The notes beneath the pieces were generated by a model, which was given only the letters and a program-made list of their open reading frames with translations, ran no database searches and was not told the origin of the DNA. Source: Rhodospirillales bacterium URHD0017 (GTDB lineage: Bacteria > Pseudomonadota > Alphaproteobacteria > Reyranellales > Reyranellaceae). From it: DNA of 36,011 nucleotides. Where the stretch lies: the NCBI GenBank assembly GCA_900110395.1, contig FODP01000038.1:1-36011 (forward strand), written 5' to 3'. A program made the position numbers and the translations under genes. Each line of letters begins with the position of its first letter. Positions within the stretch are counted from its first letter, which is position 1. Below are positions 8,101-14,775 of this stretch, in pieces.

Positions 8101-8698
8101 CCTGCTCCACGAGCTGCAGCACCGGGTGAAGAACATCATCACCACCATCGCCGCACTGGCGAGCCGCATGATGAAGGACAGCGCGTCGCTCGACGACTTC
8201 TCCCCGGCCTTCCTCGGCCGGCTGCGCGCCATGGCGGCGACGCACGAGCTGCTGTCGCACGGCAACTGGACCGGCGCTCGCCTGCGCGCGCTGATCGAGG
8301 GGGCCCTGCAGTCGCATCTCGGCAAGGAAAGCACGGCGGTGACGCTTGTCGGTCCCGACCTGATCCTGACACCGGGTGCGGCTTCGACGCTCGGCCTGGT
8401 GTTCTATGAGCTTGCCACCAACGCCACCAAGTACGGCAGCCTGTCAGGGGACGGGCGCGTCGCGATAGCCTGGCGGGTCGACCCGGCAACCTCGGGAGAC
8501 ACCGTCGTTATCGACTGGGACGAGAGCGGCGGACCGCCGGTGAATGGCCCAATCGAAGAGGGCTTCGGCACCGGCTTCGTCAAGCGCAGCATTGAATACG
8601 AGATGAGCGGGACAGCCACCCTGCAACTCAACGGCGCCGGTCTGCGTTGGACCATGGCGTTCCCCCTGCAGCGCAATGTGCAGCAGAAGGGGCAATGA
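5096..8698 (+). CDS. CheB-CheR-coiled coil-PAS-HWE/HisKA_2 hybrid sensor histidine kinase
   Basis: A 1200-residue multidomain protein. A CheB methylesterase domain spans about residues 25-205, with S33 (IGASAGG), H60 (VQHLDP) and D152 (SGTGSDG) as the catalytic triad. A CheR methyltransferase follows at about 215-490 (SAM loop VPGCSTGEEAYS, residues 328-339, and the CRNLLIYL motif). A long Glu/Asn-rich coiled coil fills about 660-748 (repeats of NEEL). Two PAS-like segments (about 745-990) precede a HisKA_2/HWE dimerisation box (LLHELQHRVKN, probable phospho-acceptor H1009). The HATPase domain ends the protein (YELATNATKYG, FGTGFVKRS). Proteins of this layout combine receptor-type methylation chemistry with kinase output in one chain. 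The adjacent receiver at 8718-9092 is the obvious phosphotransfer partner. The start overlaps the preceding cheB. Confidence 0.93.
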   Translation: MARPIRSKRKVSQVEPEPPRNGAGIPVVGIGASAGGIGALETLVPLFAPDAGLAYVVVQHLDPTHESVLTALLARAAKIPVVEIKDQTSIQADHVYVIPPNTAVTVADGRLRLTPPVEPRGQRTPIDGFFVSLAEARGESAAAIVLSGTGSDGTIGLRAVKEHGGLTVAQDDAEYDGMMRSAVRSGMVDFVLPIEKIPAKLYDYFRHLIEVDGRKGPDGVRQEATANLAHISTLLRARTGHDFSGYKDKTVARRVQRRMQVLQIDEVPDFIERLRKEPQQLDALLQDLLIGVTNFFRDPQAFEALEREVIPQLFEGKGPEDALRVWVPGCSTGEEAYSIAILLREHMPKAQSAPKLQIFASDIDEHSLQIARIGRFPATIAKDVPPARLERYFVREDGTYRIASDLREICLFSAHNLLRDAPFSKLDLIACRNLLIYLTPELQNRVIPLFHYALNDGGFLFLGTSENVTRHPRLFSTVDKGYRIFRRRPLIERRLPEFPLTSPEEGRRQGASAPRMGIPQEPLQTLAERQLLDRYSPAYVVVNSDGELLHGSARTGKYLELAPGAPRNDIYGMARPGLKPDLRAGVHKAVSTGQVAIQRGVTIGTNGGRQSIDLIIHPIRNSAMPDSLYMVVFQDVGGIKQAGAAEGGESVEELENANLRQLEMDLRATRERLQTTTEELESSNEELKSGNEELSSMNEELQSANEELETSKEELQSINEELQTVNAELNSRVEELSRANSDIANLLESTQIATVFLDRNLSIKSFTPAAKDVFRLVESDTGRPLTHVRARFNSDTVQEDAERVLRTLSTIERQVESNHSDARYVMRMMPYRTVDNVIGGVVITFVDITRITAAEARIDELTVDLRNRVQSLETLLSLLPVGILIIEDDRSDRVRINRYGAQLLGESADGGDGAGLRPAPAALRVFQGERELRPEQQPLYRAAHSGEAVPAFAAHILRTNGAKVEVMMSATPMLDAQGKVRGGIVAILDITERRAAEAHQQILLHELQHRVKNIITTIAALASRMMKDSASLDDFSPAFLGRLRAMAATHELLSHGNWTGARLRALIEGALQSHLGKESTAVTLVGPDLILTPGAASTLGLVFYELATNATKYGSLSGDGRVAIAWRVDPATSGDTVVIDWDESGGPPVNGPIEEGFGTGFVKRSIEYEMSGTATLQLNGAGLRWTMAFPLQRNVQQKGQ

Positions 8699-8717
8699 TC
8701 CCGGGGAGAAGCTCGAC

Positions 8718-9092
8718 ATGGCGTCGCCGGCCAAGGCGTTGAACGGGCTTCGGATTCTGGTCGTCGAGGATAATTTCCTGGCAGCCGAAGTCATTCGCGT
8801 CGTGCTCGAGGACAACGGCTACACCGTGGTTGGGCCGGTCGGCCGGGTCGATGACGGCGTGCGACTCGCCGAGGCCGAAGCCCTGGATGGCGCCGTCCTC
8901 GACGTCAACCTGAACGGCGACCGCTGCTTTCCCATCGCTGAAACGCTGCGCGGGCGAGGCGTTCCCTTCATGTTCCTCACGGGCTACGACAGTTCGTCGA
9001 TCCCTGCCGAGCTGCGCGATACGCAGCGGCTGGGCAAGCCCATCCTCGAGCAGCAGCTCATCGACGCAATTGGCGACCTGTTGGCCGGGTAG
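8718..9092 (+). CDS. Single-domain response regulator (receiver)
   Basis: A 124-residue stand-alone receiver domain without an output domain. The acidic pair is E17/D18 (VVEDNF), the phospho-acceptor D62 (GAVLDVNL), the switch threonine T88 (MFLTGY) and the conserved lysine K107 (GKP). The ATG at 8718 lies 19 nt after the kinase stop behind CCGGGGAGAAGC, a good ribosome-binding site, so kinase and receiver form one operon. Single-domain receivers next to HisKA_2/HWE kinases usually relay phosphate to another protein or act by protein-protein contact. The target is not visible here. Confidence 0.9.
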   Translation: MASPAKALNGLRILVVEDNFLAAEVIRVVLEDNGYTVVGPVGRVDDGVRLAEAEALDGAVLDVNLNGDRCFPIAETLRGRGVPFMFLTGYDSSSIPAELRDTQRLGKPILEQQLIDAIGDLLAG

Positions 9093-9396
9093 GCCACCTC
9101 CTCGCTTGCGAAGCATCGGGACGCGCGCGGTAGAGCGAGGCCATGAGCCTCACCACGACGCGTCTCGCCTCCTTCGCGCTCGTCCGACGAGGGCCCACCC
9201 TGCTGGGTGCCAAGCGTGAGGACATTCGCGGTCAAGCAGACCTGTTCGCTGCGCAGTGCTGAGCTGTCACGAAGCACGCGGCCAGTTGCCATCAACGGCT
9301 GGCGCATCGCCAGCAGGTCGCGCCGGCTTTTCCAGCGTACGGCAGCGGACGGCAACATCGCCCCGCGTCCCTCGTTGTCAGGGTCGGAGCGTCGGG
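9093..9396. other. Intergenic region, no gene recognised
   Basis: This stretch lies between the receiver gene and the caspase-like gene. ORFs in it have no family resemblance. No EcfG-type promoter or strong hairpin was found, although a promoter for the gene at 9397 must lie here or in the upstream operon. Confidence 0.4.
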
Positions 9397-10002
9397 ATGA
9401 GCAAGGAGCGTGGGATCTACTGTATCGAGACTGCGCACTGGACGGCCGGTCGGCTATCACAACCATCCGTCGAACCGCTGCTCAGGCTCATCCAAAGCAC
9501 GCAAGGCACGCCATATATCCATCGGCCTTTCTCCACGTGGGAGGAGCTTCACGGCCTGCTCGGCGATGCGATGCATGGACGCTATCGCCGCTATCCCATC
9601 CTCTACGTCGCTTGCCATGGGGAGACACGACGGCTGGCGTTGCGCCGCAAGCGCAGCAACGGCCATCGAAACGGCGCGATCAACCTTGAGGAGCTCGCCA
9701 TCCCGCTGCGCCAGCGCGGCGATGGAAAGCTGATTCTCTTCTCGGCCTGCAGCCTGATGAAGGCGAGCGAGGCGACGCTCCGGCGATTCGTAGCCGACAC
9801 CGGCGTCAGCGCGATCATGGGCTACAAGCGCGATGTCGGCTGGATCGAATCGGCCCAGCTCGAGCTTGGCCTGCTTGCCTGGCTGGCATGCCGGCCGGTC
9901 GCCAACGGCAAGCCGCTCGGCCGCGCACTTGCCGAGCTCCGTTCGGCCCGAGACCTCATACGCGAACTTCAGTTCCGTATCGTGCCGAAAAAAGGCCGTT
10001 AA
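9397..10002 (+). CDS. Small caspase/CHAT-like putative cysteine peptidase
   Basis: A 201-residue protein starting MSKERGIYCIETAHWTAGRL. It carries the two hallmarks of the caspase-like CHAT fold: a strand ending in the catalytic-type histidine (YPILYVACHGE, H74) and a later strand ending in the catalytic-type cysteine (KLILFSACSLM, C118). A third strand-turn follows (GVSAIMGYKRDVGWIESAQL). It is a bare domain with no TPR, NACHT or transmembrane part. The segment SVEPLLRLIQSTQGTPYIHR matches my memory of a bacterial family of unknown function (possibly DUF6642), which I cannot confirm. The start at 9397 is chosen because residues encoded upstream look non-coding, although the ribosome-binding site is weak. 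It converges with the ribbon-helix-helix gene, with 39 nt between the stops. Confidence 0.72.
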   Translation: MSKERGIYCIETAHWTAGRLSQPSVEPLLRLIQSTQGTPYIHRPFSTWEELHGLLGDAMHGRYRRYPILYVACHGETRRLALRRKRSNGHRNGAINLEELAIPLRQRGDGKLILFSACSLMKASEATLRRFVADTGVSAIMGYKRDVGWIESAQLELGLLAWLACRPVANGKPLGRALAELRSARDLIRELQFRIVPKKGR

Positions 10003-10041
10003 GCGGTTTCTGGTAGCCAGCTTCCAAATCCGACGGCGAGC

Positions 10042-10275
10042 CTATCTGCCGCCACGGATTCGGCCAGGTTCCCTGGCGCCGACGCCAAAGTCGCCCGACT
10101 TCAGCTCGCCGTCCGCGGTGCTGAATCCCTCGGCTGTAAGGCCGCGCTTCAAAAGCTCGCGGATGGCCGCAGCGCGACTCGGCATGCGCGCCGCGAAGCG
10201 CCAAGTGTCGAGGGCTTCCAGCTCCTTGCGCGTCAGCATGATCTGAAGGCGCTCGCCCCGCGTCAGAACAGTCAT
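10042..10275 (-). CDS. Ribbon-helix-helix DNA-binding protein
   Basis: A 77-residue protein (MTVLTRGERLQIMLTRKELE). Residues 9-45 have the ribbon-helix-helix pattern: a strand (RLQIMLT) that would lie in the DNA major groove, helix A (RKELEALDTWRFA) and helix B (MPSRAAAIRELLKRGL). The C-terminal 30 residues are polar and probably disordered. Such proteins act as dimeric repressors or as the antitoxin halves of toxin-antitoxin pairs. The convergent neighbour at 9397-10002 is not in the same operon, and no toxin follows it. Direct repeats at 10302-10322, just upstream of its start, could be an autoregulatory operator. Confidence 0.75.
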   Translation of the reverse strand: MTVLTRGERLQIMLTRKELEALDTWRFAARMPSRAAAIRELLKRGLTAEGFSTADGELKSGDFGVGAREPGRIRGGR

Positions 10276-10301
10276 CGGTGTTCCCCTTACCGCCGATCAC
10301 G

Positions 10302-10322
10302 TTACTTACTCATTTTACTCAA
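10302..10322 (-). promoter_or_regulatory. Direct-repeat operator candidate upstream of the RHH gene
   Basis: The plus strand carries two copies of TTACTCA-like sequence (TTACTTACTCATTTTACTCA) 27 nt upstream of the RHH start codon, inside an A/T-rich patch that stands out in this GC-rich DNA. RHH repressors commonly bind short tandem repeats close to their own promoter. Binding is inference only. Confidence 0.35.
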
Positions 10323-10401
10323 CATGGATCTTCAGTGCCAACTGATCCAGTGCCTCCTTGGTTCCCCAAACCTGCTCTTGCTGCGAATTAGCCCATAACA
10401 C
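10315..10401 (-). other. Short ORF, possible fragment of a lost gene
   Basis: From a GTG at 10401 the minus strand reads 28 residues (VLWANSQQEQVWGTKEALDQ then LALKIHVE). The composition is protein-like and the WGTKEALDQLA segment looks like the tail of a small alpha-helical protein, but there is no good ribosome-binding site. The DNA is also less GC-rich than its neighbours. It overlaps the candidate operator. It may be a remnant rather than an active gene. Confidence 0.2.
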
Positions 10402-10468
10402 CTTGAAATAAAAGGATTTTTGGCGCCGAATGGATCGTGGCCACCCAGCCCGGCCACGCCGGAGCGCA

Positions 10469-11191
10469 ATGCCCAACACCGTCACGCCACCAGCCCGCAC
10501 CATCGAAGCGAATCACCGCATCGCGAACGAGCTGGCCCAGCTCGCCGCCCTGCTCAAAAGACAGATCGATGCGGCGGCACGCGGGCCCGAATCGCTGTCC
10601 CGCGAATCGGTCGTCAACACCTTGCGTCTGCACCACGGCCGACTTCTCGGAATTTCCCGGCTGCATCATGCGATCAGCCGCGAGCCCGATGCGGATGATG
10701 TTGACCTGACAGAGGTGCTGGCGAGCCTGTTGCGTGAATTCGAGGCCTCCGGGGTGTTCGAGCGGCGCCTCAGCCTGAATTCGACGTTGGCGCCGCAGTG
10801 CCGCGTCGATGCCGCCCAAGCGTCGGCGGTCACGCTGGCCTTCTCAGAAATCGTGACCAACGCCATGAAGTACGCCCACCCAACCGGGCTGCCCGTCGAG
10901 ATGACAGTGATCGCGACCGCTGCCGCCGATGGGACTGTCGCCCTGATCATTGCCGACGACGGCGTCGGGTTCCCCGAAAATTTCGTCGAAGCACGCGATG
11001 CCGGCGTCGGTCTGAAGCTGGTGCGCGCGCTAATGGAAAACGTTGGCGGACGTCTCGCCATGTCGTCGAGCGAACTCGGCCTCAGGTTCGACATCGAGCT
11101 TCGCCGGTCGCGTGACCGACGGCGCAATGACGACGCTCGCCCGGTCGGGTTCCAGGTGAGCCACGCTCAAAGCCCGGGGAGCGCCGCGTGA
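10469..11191 (+). CDS. HisKA_2-type sensor histidine kinase, no sensor domain
   Basis: A compact kinase of 240 residues. The N-terminal box EANHRIANELAQLAALL carries the probable phospho-acceptor H16, in the style of HisKA_2/HWE kinases. The HATPase domain has an N-box (FSEIVTNAMKYAHPTG, about residues 125-140), a G1 box (IIADDGVGFPENF) and a G2 box (DAGVGLKLVRALMENVGG). No transmembrane or PAS segment precedes it, so it is cytoplasmic and its signal must come from a partner. The ATG at 10469 is preceded by CCGGAGCGCA; the in-frame ATG at 10430 has no ribosome-binding site. The stop overlaps the GTG start of the next gene (GTGA), which indicates translational coupling. Confidence 0.85.
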   Translation: MPNTVTPPARTIEANHRIANELAQLAALLKRQIDAAARGPESLSRESVVNTLRLHHGRLLGISRLHHAISREPDADDVDLTEVLASLLREFEASGVFERRLSLNSTLAPQCRVDAAQASAVTLAFSEIVTNAMKYAHPTGLPVEMTVIATAAADGTVALIIADDGVGFPENFVEARDAGVGLKLVRALMENVGGRLAMSSSELGLRFDIELRRSRDRRRNDDARPVGFQVSHAQSPGSAA

Positions 11192-11538
11192 AGACACGGG
11201 CGGAATGCTTGCAGTACGCGATCATGTGCGAATACATGGCTGCGGATACCAATAATGAGGACAGCCGGATCGCCCTTCTCGCCACCGCCGCGCACTGGCG
11301 CACGCTGGCCGAGCAAGCCCCGGCTTGCAATCGCGCGCCGTCAACCGGTGGAGCCGCGATGTCGAAGGGGCCGCCAGTCCTGCCGGCCAGCCGCAGCCCG
11401 AAGCGGACCGGCTCTAAGCCCTCGGGGAAAGAGAACCACATCAAGCCGGCAAAGGCAGCGCAGACCCTACGCGAGCAGGGGGATGCGGGGGACGTCGAGC
11501 TCAAGACGCGGAACCACGGCTACCAACAGCATCGCTGA
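11188..11538 (+). CDS. Small protein with an ECL/CE/WR.LA helical N-terminus, coupled to the kinase
   Basis: A 116-residue protein from a GTG at 11188 overlapping the kinase stop, with CCCGGGGAGC as ribosome-binding site. The N-terminal 45 residues (KTRAECLQYAIMCEYMAADT then a helix ending HWRTLAEQA) follow the pattern of a widespread family of 60-80-residue alphaproteobacterial proteins with conserved ECL, CE and W-R-x-LA residues. The gene at 12491-12691 is a relative. The C-terminal half is basic, Pro/Ser/Lys-rich and probably disordered. Function is unknown; the overlap suggests it works with the kinase. Confidence 0.65.
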   Translation: MKTRAECLQYAIMCEYMAADTNNEDSRIALLATAAHWRTLAEQAPACNRAPSTGGAAMSKGPPVLPASRSPKRTGSKPSGKENHIKPAKAAQTLREQGDAGDVELKTRNHGYQQHR

Positions 11539-11575
11539 CTGCCTCACAAGCATCCCCTGCGGACGCAAACGAGGT

Positions 11576-12172
11576 TCAGAGAACCAAGCCCCGTGGGCCG
11601 CTCACACAGGGATTCCCCCTCTCGAAGAACCGCAGCATCCGGTCCGTTTCACGGCTGATGCCGATGCGGGTGGCGGTTCCTATGCGGCCGCGTGGCCTAG
11701 CGGCATCGCCCAGCCATAGCGGCCCGCCTGCGCAAAGATCATGGCCATCGAGCGCACGGGTGATGTCCAACGCCGTCGCAAGGCGACCGGGTCCGCGCGC
11801 CAAGTGCGGCACCGGCACGCCGGGACGGCGGCGGGACATGAGCGTGATGCCTTCGAGCGGCTCGAGCGCCCGCAGCAGCACGCCGGTGCCGATCCCGGCA
11901 CGGCCGGCGCTGACATTGAGCGAGTGCCAGCAGCCGTAGATGAAATAGACGTAGGCATGGCCGCGTTCGAGGAACAACGAGGCATTGCGGGCGGTCTTGC
12001 CCTTATAGGCATGGCCGCTGGCATCGCCAACGACATAGGCCTCGGTCTCCACGATGCGTCCGCTGATTCGCCCCCGCCTGTGCTCGCGCACCAAGGTCTT
12101 GCCGACCAGCCAGCGCGCCAAGAGGGCGGCCGGCACGGGCAGCTCGGACCGCAAAAGCGGACGTATGTCCAT
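11576..12172 (-). CDS. DNA-3-methyladenine glycosylase (AAG/MPG family)
   Basis: The enzyme excises alkylated and deaminated purines such as 3-methyladenine and hypoxanthine, which starts base-excision repair. This 198-residue protein has the family signature RIVETEAYVVGDASGHAYKG (residues 39-58, E44 corresponding to the catalytic glutamate) and NASLFLERGHAYVYFIYGC (residues 63-81). The later segment has ARGPGRLATALDI. The ATG at 12172 follows GGGGGAAGA directly and is preferred over the in-frame start at 12214. It converges with the small gene ending at 11538, leaving 37 nt between stops. Its presence fits the stress-response flavour of the neighbourhood. Confidence 0.92.
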   Translation of the reverse strand: MDIRPLLRSELPVPAALLARWLVGKTLVREHRRGRISGRIVETEAYVVGDASGHAYKGKTARNASLFLERGHAYVYFIYGCWHSLNVSAGRAGIGTGVLLRALEPLEGITLMSRRRPGVPVPHLARGPGRLATALDITRALDGHDLCAGGPLWLGDAARPRGRIGTATRIGISRETDRMLRFFERGNPCVSGPRGLVL

Positions 12173-12490
12173 TCTTCCCCCGTTTCGTGCCGGGCTCTCG
12201 CCAACGGCGGACAATGCGCAGCCTTGGTCGGCAACGAAGGCGCAGAGATGGGATTAGTGATCGCGACTTTCAACGTGACCGGCGGCACCGGCCGGCTGCC
12301 GTGGGCTGGGTTCATCTGCCGCCTCAACACAGACACAGCAAGCGTGCCAAGTGCTCCTTGCAATCCAAGGCCAAGAGGTTCGTAGTGCCTGTATCGCCGA
12401 CTCGTCATCCTGAGCGTCGGTGCCTGAGAGTCAGCGGCACACCTCAAGTGTCGCGCGCTCCCGCTCTCAGGTGTGAGGGAGAGCCCGAAG

Positions 12491-12691
12491 ATGTCGCGGG
12501 ACGAATGCCTTTCGAAGGCCGATCATTGCGAGCGCATGTTACGAGCCTGTCACGACCGTATCGGTCGGCGCATGTTGCTGGTGACGGCAGAGCACTGGCG
12601 TATATTGGCGAGGGAAGCCAGGCTCCCGGAGCACGCGACGGCGATGCCGAACGCGCCATCCGGTGGCCACCCGTCACTCAGGAGCTCGTAA
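12491..12691 (+). CDS. Small helical protein of the ECL/HCE/WR.LA family
   Basis: A 66-residue protein (MSRDECLSKADHCERMLRAC) with the same framework as the N-terminus of the gene at 11188: ECL near the start, a CE pair, then LLVTAEHWRILAREA. The C-terminus is a polar, Pro/Ser-rich tail. GGGAGAGCCCGAAG precedes the ATG at 12491. The family is common in soil alphaproteobacteria, and I know no assigned function for it. Confidence 0.6.
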   Translation: MSRDECLSKADHCERMLRACHDRIGRRMLLVTAEHWRILAREARLPEHATAMPNAPSGGHPSLRSS

Positions 12692-12948
12692 ACCGAGCGC
12701 CGGCAATGGTTCGTTCGGCAACAAGCACACATCCGGAGCGCCGGTACTGCATGCACCAGCTTTGGACGTTCCTCGTCACCGCGCTTTGGCGACGTCCTCG
12801 CAGTGACATCTGTGGCGGTAGTCATCGGTGTCGGGGTGCTGGTGTGGTGGAGCAGGAAGATCGACTGAGCTCCACTCGTCCCAGCCTGGCAACCTCCATG
12901 CCGGGGCAGCCATTCGACTGACGAAGGACCAAGTGAGAAGGACAGGAC

Positions 12949-13074
12949 ATGGCAAAGCTTCCTAGACCACCTAATGAAGCGCCGCGCGAACCGCCGCCCG
13001 GCTCCGAGCCGAGTCCACTTCCGCCCATGCCGCCGCCTCGCGAACCGCCCCCGGGACCGCCGCCACCGGGATAA
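12949..13074 (+). CDS. Proline-rich small protein, 41 residues
   Basis: The ATG at 12949 is preceded by AGAAGGACAGGAC, a good ribosome-binding site. The reading frame (MAKLPRPPNEAPREPPPGSE and onward to a TAA at 13072) is about half proline and contains REPPPG twice. It has no hydrophobic segment and is probably disordered. The motif repeat and the ribosome-binding site make real translation plausible. Codon bias cannot help because proline codons are GC-rich in any case. No function can be assigned. Confidence 0.4.
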   Translation: MAKLPRPPNEAPREPPPGSEPSPLPPMPPPREPPPGPPPPG

Positions 13075-13159
13075 GGCACCAGTGCCACCGCGTCCCGACA
13101 CCCCGAAGATGTCACGCCGTCCTTCATCGCCGACTCGCCGCCGCAAGCATTGAAGCAAC

Positions 13160-13372
13160 ATGGAAAATCGCGCGTATAGATTGGAGCTGCTCCAGTCGGC
13201 GGCCCTGAAGACCGAGCAAGCTCTGGCCCGCCAGCGCCAACTCATCGACGATCTGCGCTCCGACGGCCAACGGACGACGGAGGCGGAGGCCGTGCTTCAG
13301 AGGTTTGAAGCAACGCGACGAGGGCTGTTGGCAAAGCTGGCGTCTCTACGGGAAGTTCGAGCTGCCAGCTGA
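13160..13372 (+). CDS. Small coiled-coil hypothetical protein
   Basis: This 70-residue protein (MENRAYRLELLQSAALKTEQ) is predicted to be a two-helix hairpin. Helix 1 runs through ALARQRQLIDDLRSDG and helix 2 through TTEAEAVLQRFEATRRGLLA, with leucines in heptad spacing. It shows the same pattern as the gene at 2471-2713. Function is unknown; such proteins are often stress-induced in rhizobial relatives, which is inference. Confidence 0.6.
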   Translation: MENRAYRLELLQSAALKTEQALARQRQLIDDLRSDGQRTTEAEAVLQRFEATRRGLLAKLASLREVRAAS

Positions 13373-13517
13373 CAGTTCTCCAGCCGTCAGCTCGCCCCAC
13401 GGAGCAAAATACGGCAGGCGCCACGACGGGCGTCGCGGTTGACGACTTGCGGCCTGGTCACAGCAGAAAATCGGGTTCGCCAACCAACCGGACGCGCGGC
13501 GGCGCCGTTGCTGCCAG

Positions 13518-13889
13518 GTGAGCTACGCCCTCTCGCCGTTCATCAACGTCGCAAACCGGTGCCTCGTGGAACCTGCCTCGCGAGCGCTCGACGCCGCGAT
13601 CCATTGCGCCGTACTCGGGGTCACCGACGCCAACCCCCTGAGCAGCGCAGCGCTTATCGAAGCCCGCGCCCGGGGTTTGATCCTGATCGATCGGGCCGCC
13701 ATCCGAGGCTGGGCCGATGCGCCTCCGTATACCGCAGACCTCGGCTGCGCGCAGTTGCTGGTGCCGGAAGGCCTGTCGACCATCGCCCGCGAGCCGCGGA
13801 TCGTTTGCGCGACGGCATTGATAGCCAGAGCCATGCTGGATGCGCCGCCTGTTCCGCTTGACGGGCGGAGAAAGCATTGGTCTGGCTGA
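13518..13889 (+). CDS. Hypothetical protein resembling the phage ABA-sandwich family
   Basis: A 123-residue protein from a GTG at 13518. After an N-terminal helix (RCLVEPASRALDAAIHCAVL) it contains PPYTADLGCAQLLVPEG, close to the YTxSLDAAxxLVPEG signature of small proteins found in prophages and rhizobial genomes. It ends with a helix (IVCATALIARAMLDA) in place of the usual ALALCAAALRAR segment. Recognition rests on these motifs only. Large open frames on the opposite strand of this region show no family resemblance and are taken as shadows. It stands alone, with no other phage genes beside it. Confidence 0.5.
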   Translation: MSYALSPFINVANRCLVEPASRALDAAIHCAVLGVTDANPLSSAALIEARARGLILIDRAAIRGWADAPPYTADLGCAQLLVPEGLSTIAREPRIVCATALIARAMLDAPPVPLDGRRKHWSG

Positions 13890-13951
13890 CAGCAAGGTTC
13901 GGAAGTCACTGACGTGCGTAACCTCGCCGCGACCCGGGTCGTTTGAAGACC

Positions 13952-14305
13952 ATGGATGATGATGCTGATCCGGTGCGAGACGACCCGTGCTTCCTGCTTG
14001 GCCTTGTTGCCGGCGAGCTCGACCAGCGCGGAATGTCGGCGCGGAATCTGGTGGCAATAACCTTTACCGACCAGCGCCGGCAGGTCGCCATAAGCACCCG
14101 GCTGCACCCGCTTCCGGAGCGCTATCCGGAACTCTCGGAGATCCTCGACGACATCGGCCGCACTTGCCGTGACGAAGGCATCGCGGTCGAGCAGCTGCAG
14201 CGCATCACTTTCTTCGCGGACGAGGTGAACCTGGAAACCGACGACAGGCGCGGCGGCACCGATATCTTCACCTGGCCGATCCTGCCCGCCTCGCTGCACT
14301 CGTGA
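13952..14305 (+). CDS. Hypothetical protein, 117 residues
   Basis: A small acidic protein (MDDDADPVRDDPCFLLGLVA) that looks like a compact alpha/beta domain: helix (CFLLGLVAGELDQRGMS), strand (NLVAITFTDQRRQVAIS), a helix through PELSEILDDIGRTCRDEGIA, and strand (QRITFFADEVN). I do not recognise the family. A TTG at 13943 could add three residues, but the ATG at 13952 is more natural. A 14-bp stem hairpin follows 57 nt after the stop and may be its terminator. Confidence 0.5.
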   Translation: MDDDADPVRDDPCFLLGLVAGELDQRGMSARNLVAITFTDQRRQVAISTRLHPLPERYPELSEILDDIGRTCRDEGIAVEQLQRITFFADEVNLETDDRRGGTDIFTWPILPASLHS

Positions 14306-14362
14306 CGCGCCCGTACTGGCCGTCTGCACCGCGCGTCTTGGGCGGAAGACCGGCTCATACAA

Positions 14363-14395
14363 ACAGCGCCGCCCGGTTGGGCCGGGCGGCGCTGT
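14363..14395 (+). terminator. Perfect 14-bp GC-rich hairpin downstream of the 13952 gene
   Basis: ACAGCGCCGCCCGG pairs exactly with CCGGGCGGCGCTGT around a 5-base loop (TTGGG). The plus-strand 3' side (GCTTCTGAC) is not a clear T tract, while the minus-strand 3' side reads TTTGTATG. It could terminate transcription weakly in either direction; the plus-strand gene ending at 14305 is nearest. Confidence 0.5.
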
Positions 14396-14580
14396 GCTTC
14401 TGACGCGGCAGTTGCCGGCTCGGGGGAGAGAGTAGAAGCAACCAACTAACGACGCGCGGGGACCTGGAGTTTCAGCGGAGTCGTGATCGGTTCGTGACCG
14501 ACAGATGTCGACTCGTATGATGTGGGCCATCAGCTTGCCGGCCTTATGTCGGGGTTGGTCGGCACCGTGCTGCCGCTGCG

Positions 14581-14775
14581 TTAGCCCGCCTTGTGAGCTG
14601 TCCAAACCGCGAGCATCAAGGCCATTGCGAAAGCCGCCAGCACCGCCTGTGACAGGGTATCGAGAAAGTCCGTGTCGAATGCCAGGTCGATCAGTGCGCC
14701 AGGAAGCAGCAGCGCGGCGGCGACGATCCCGGCCACCTGGCATGCTGCTGCCAGCGTCTCCCGCGTATCCTGCAC
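14581..14775 (-). CDS. Small two-helix membrane protein
   Basis: A 64-residue protein from a GTG at 14775 behind GAGGGAACT. Two hydrophobic segments (CQVAGIVAAALLLPGALIDL and TLSQAVLAAFAMALMLAVW) are separated by the acidic turn AFDTDFLD. It is probably an inner-membrane protein with no catalytic residues evident. Function is unknown. Confidence 0.55.
   Translation of the reverse strand: MQDTRETLAAACQVAGIVAAALLLPGALIDLAFDTDFLDTLSQAVLAAFAMALMLAVWTAHKAG

Noticed and set aside
12803..12868. A 21-codon GTG ORF with a hydrophobic stretch (VVIGVGVLVWW)
   Set aside because: No ribosome-binding site and a very short length; the hydrophobic character may be chance in GC-rich DNA. Possible but unsupported.
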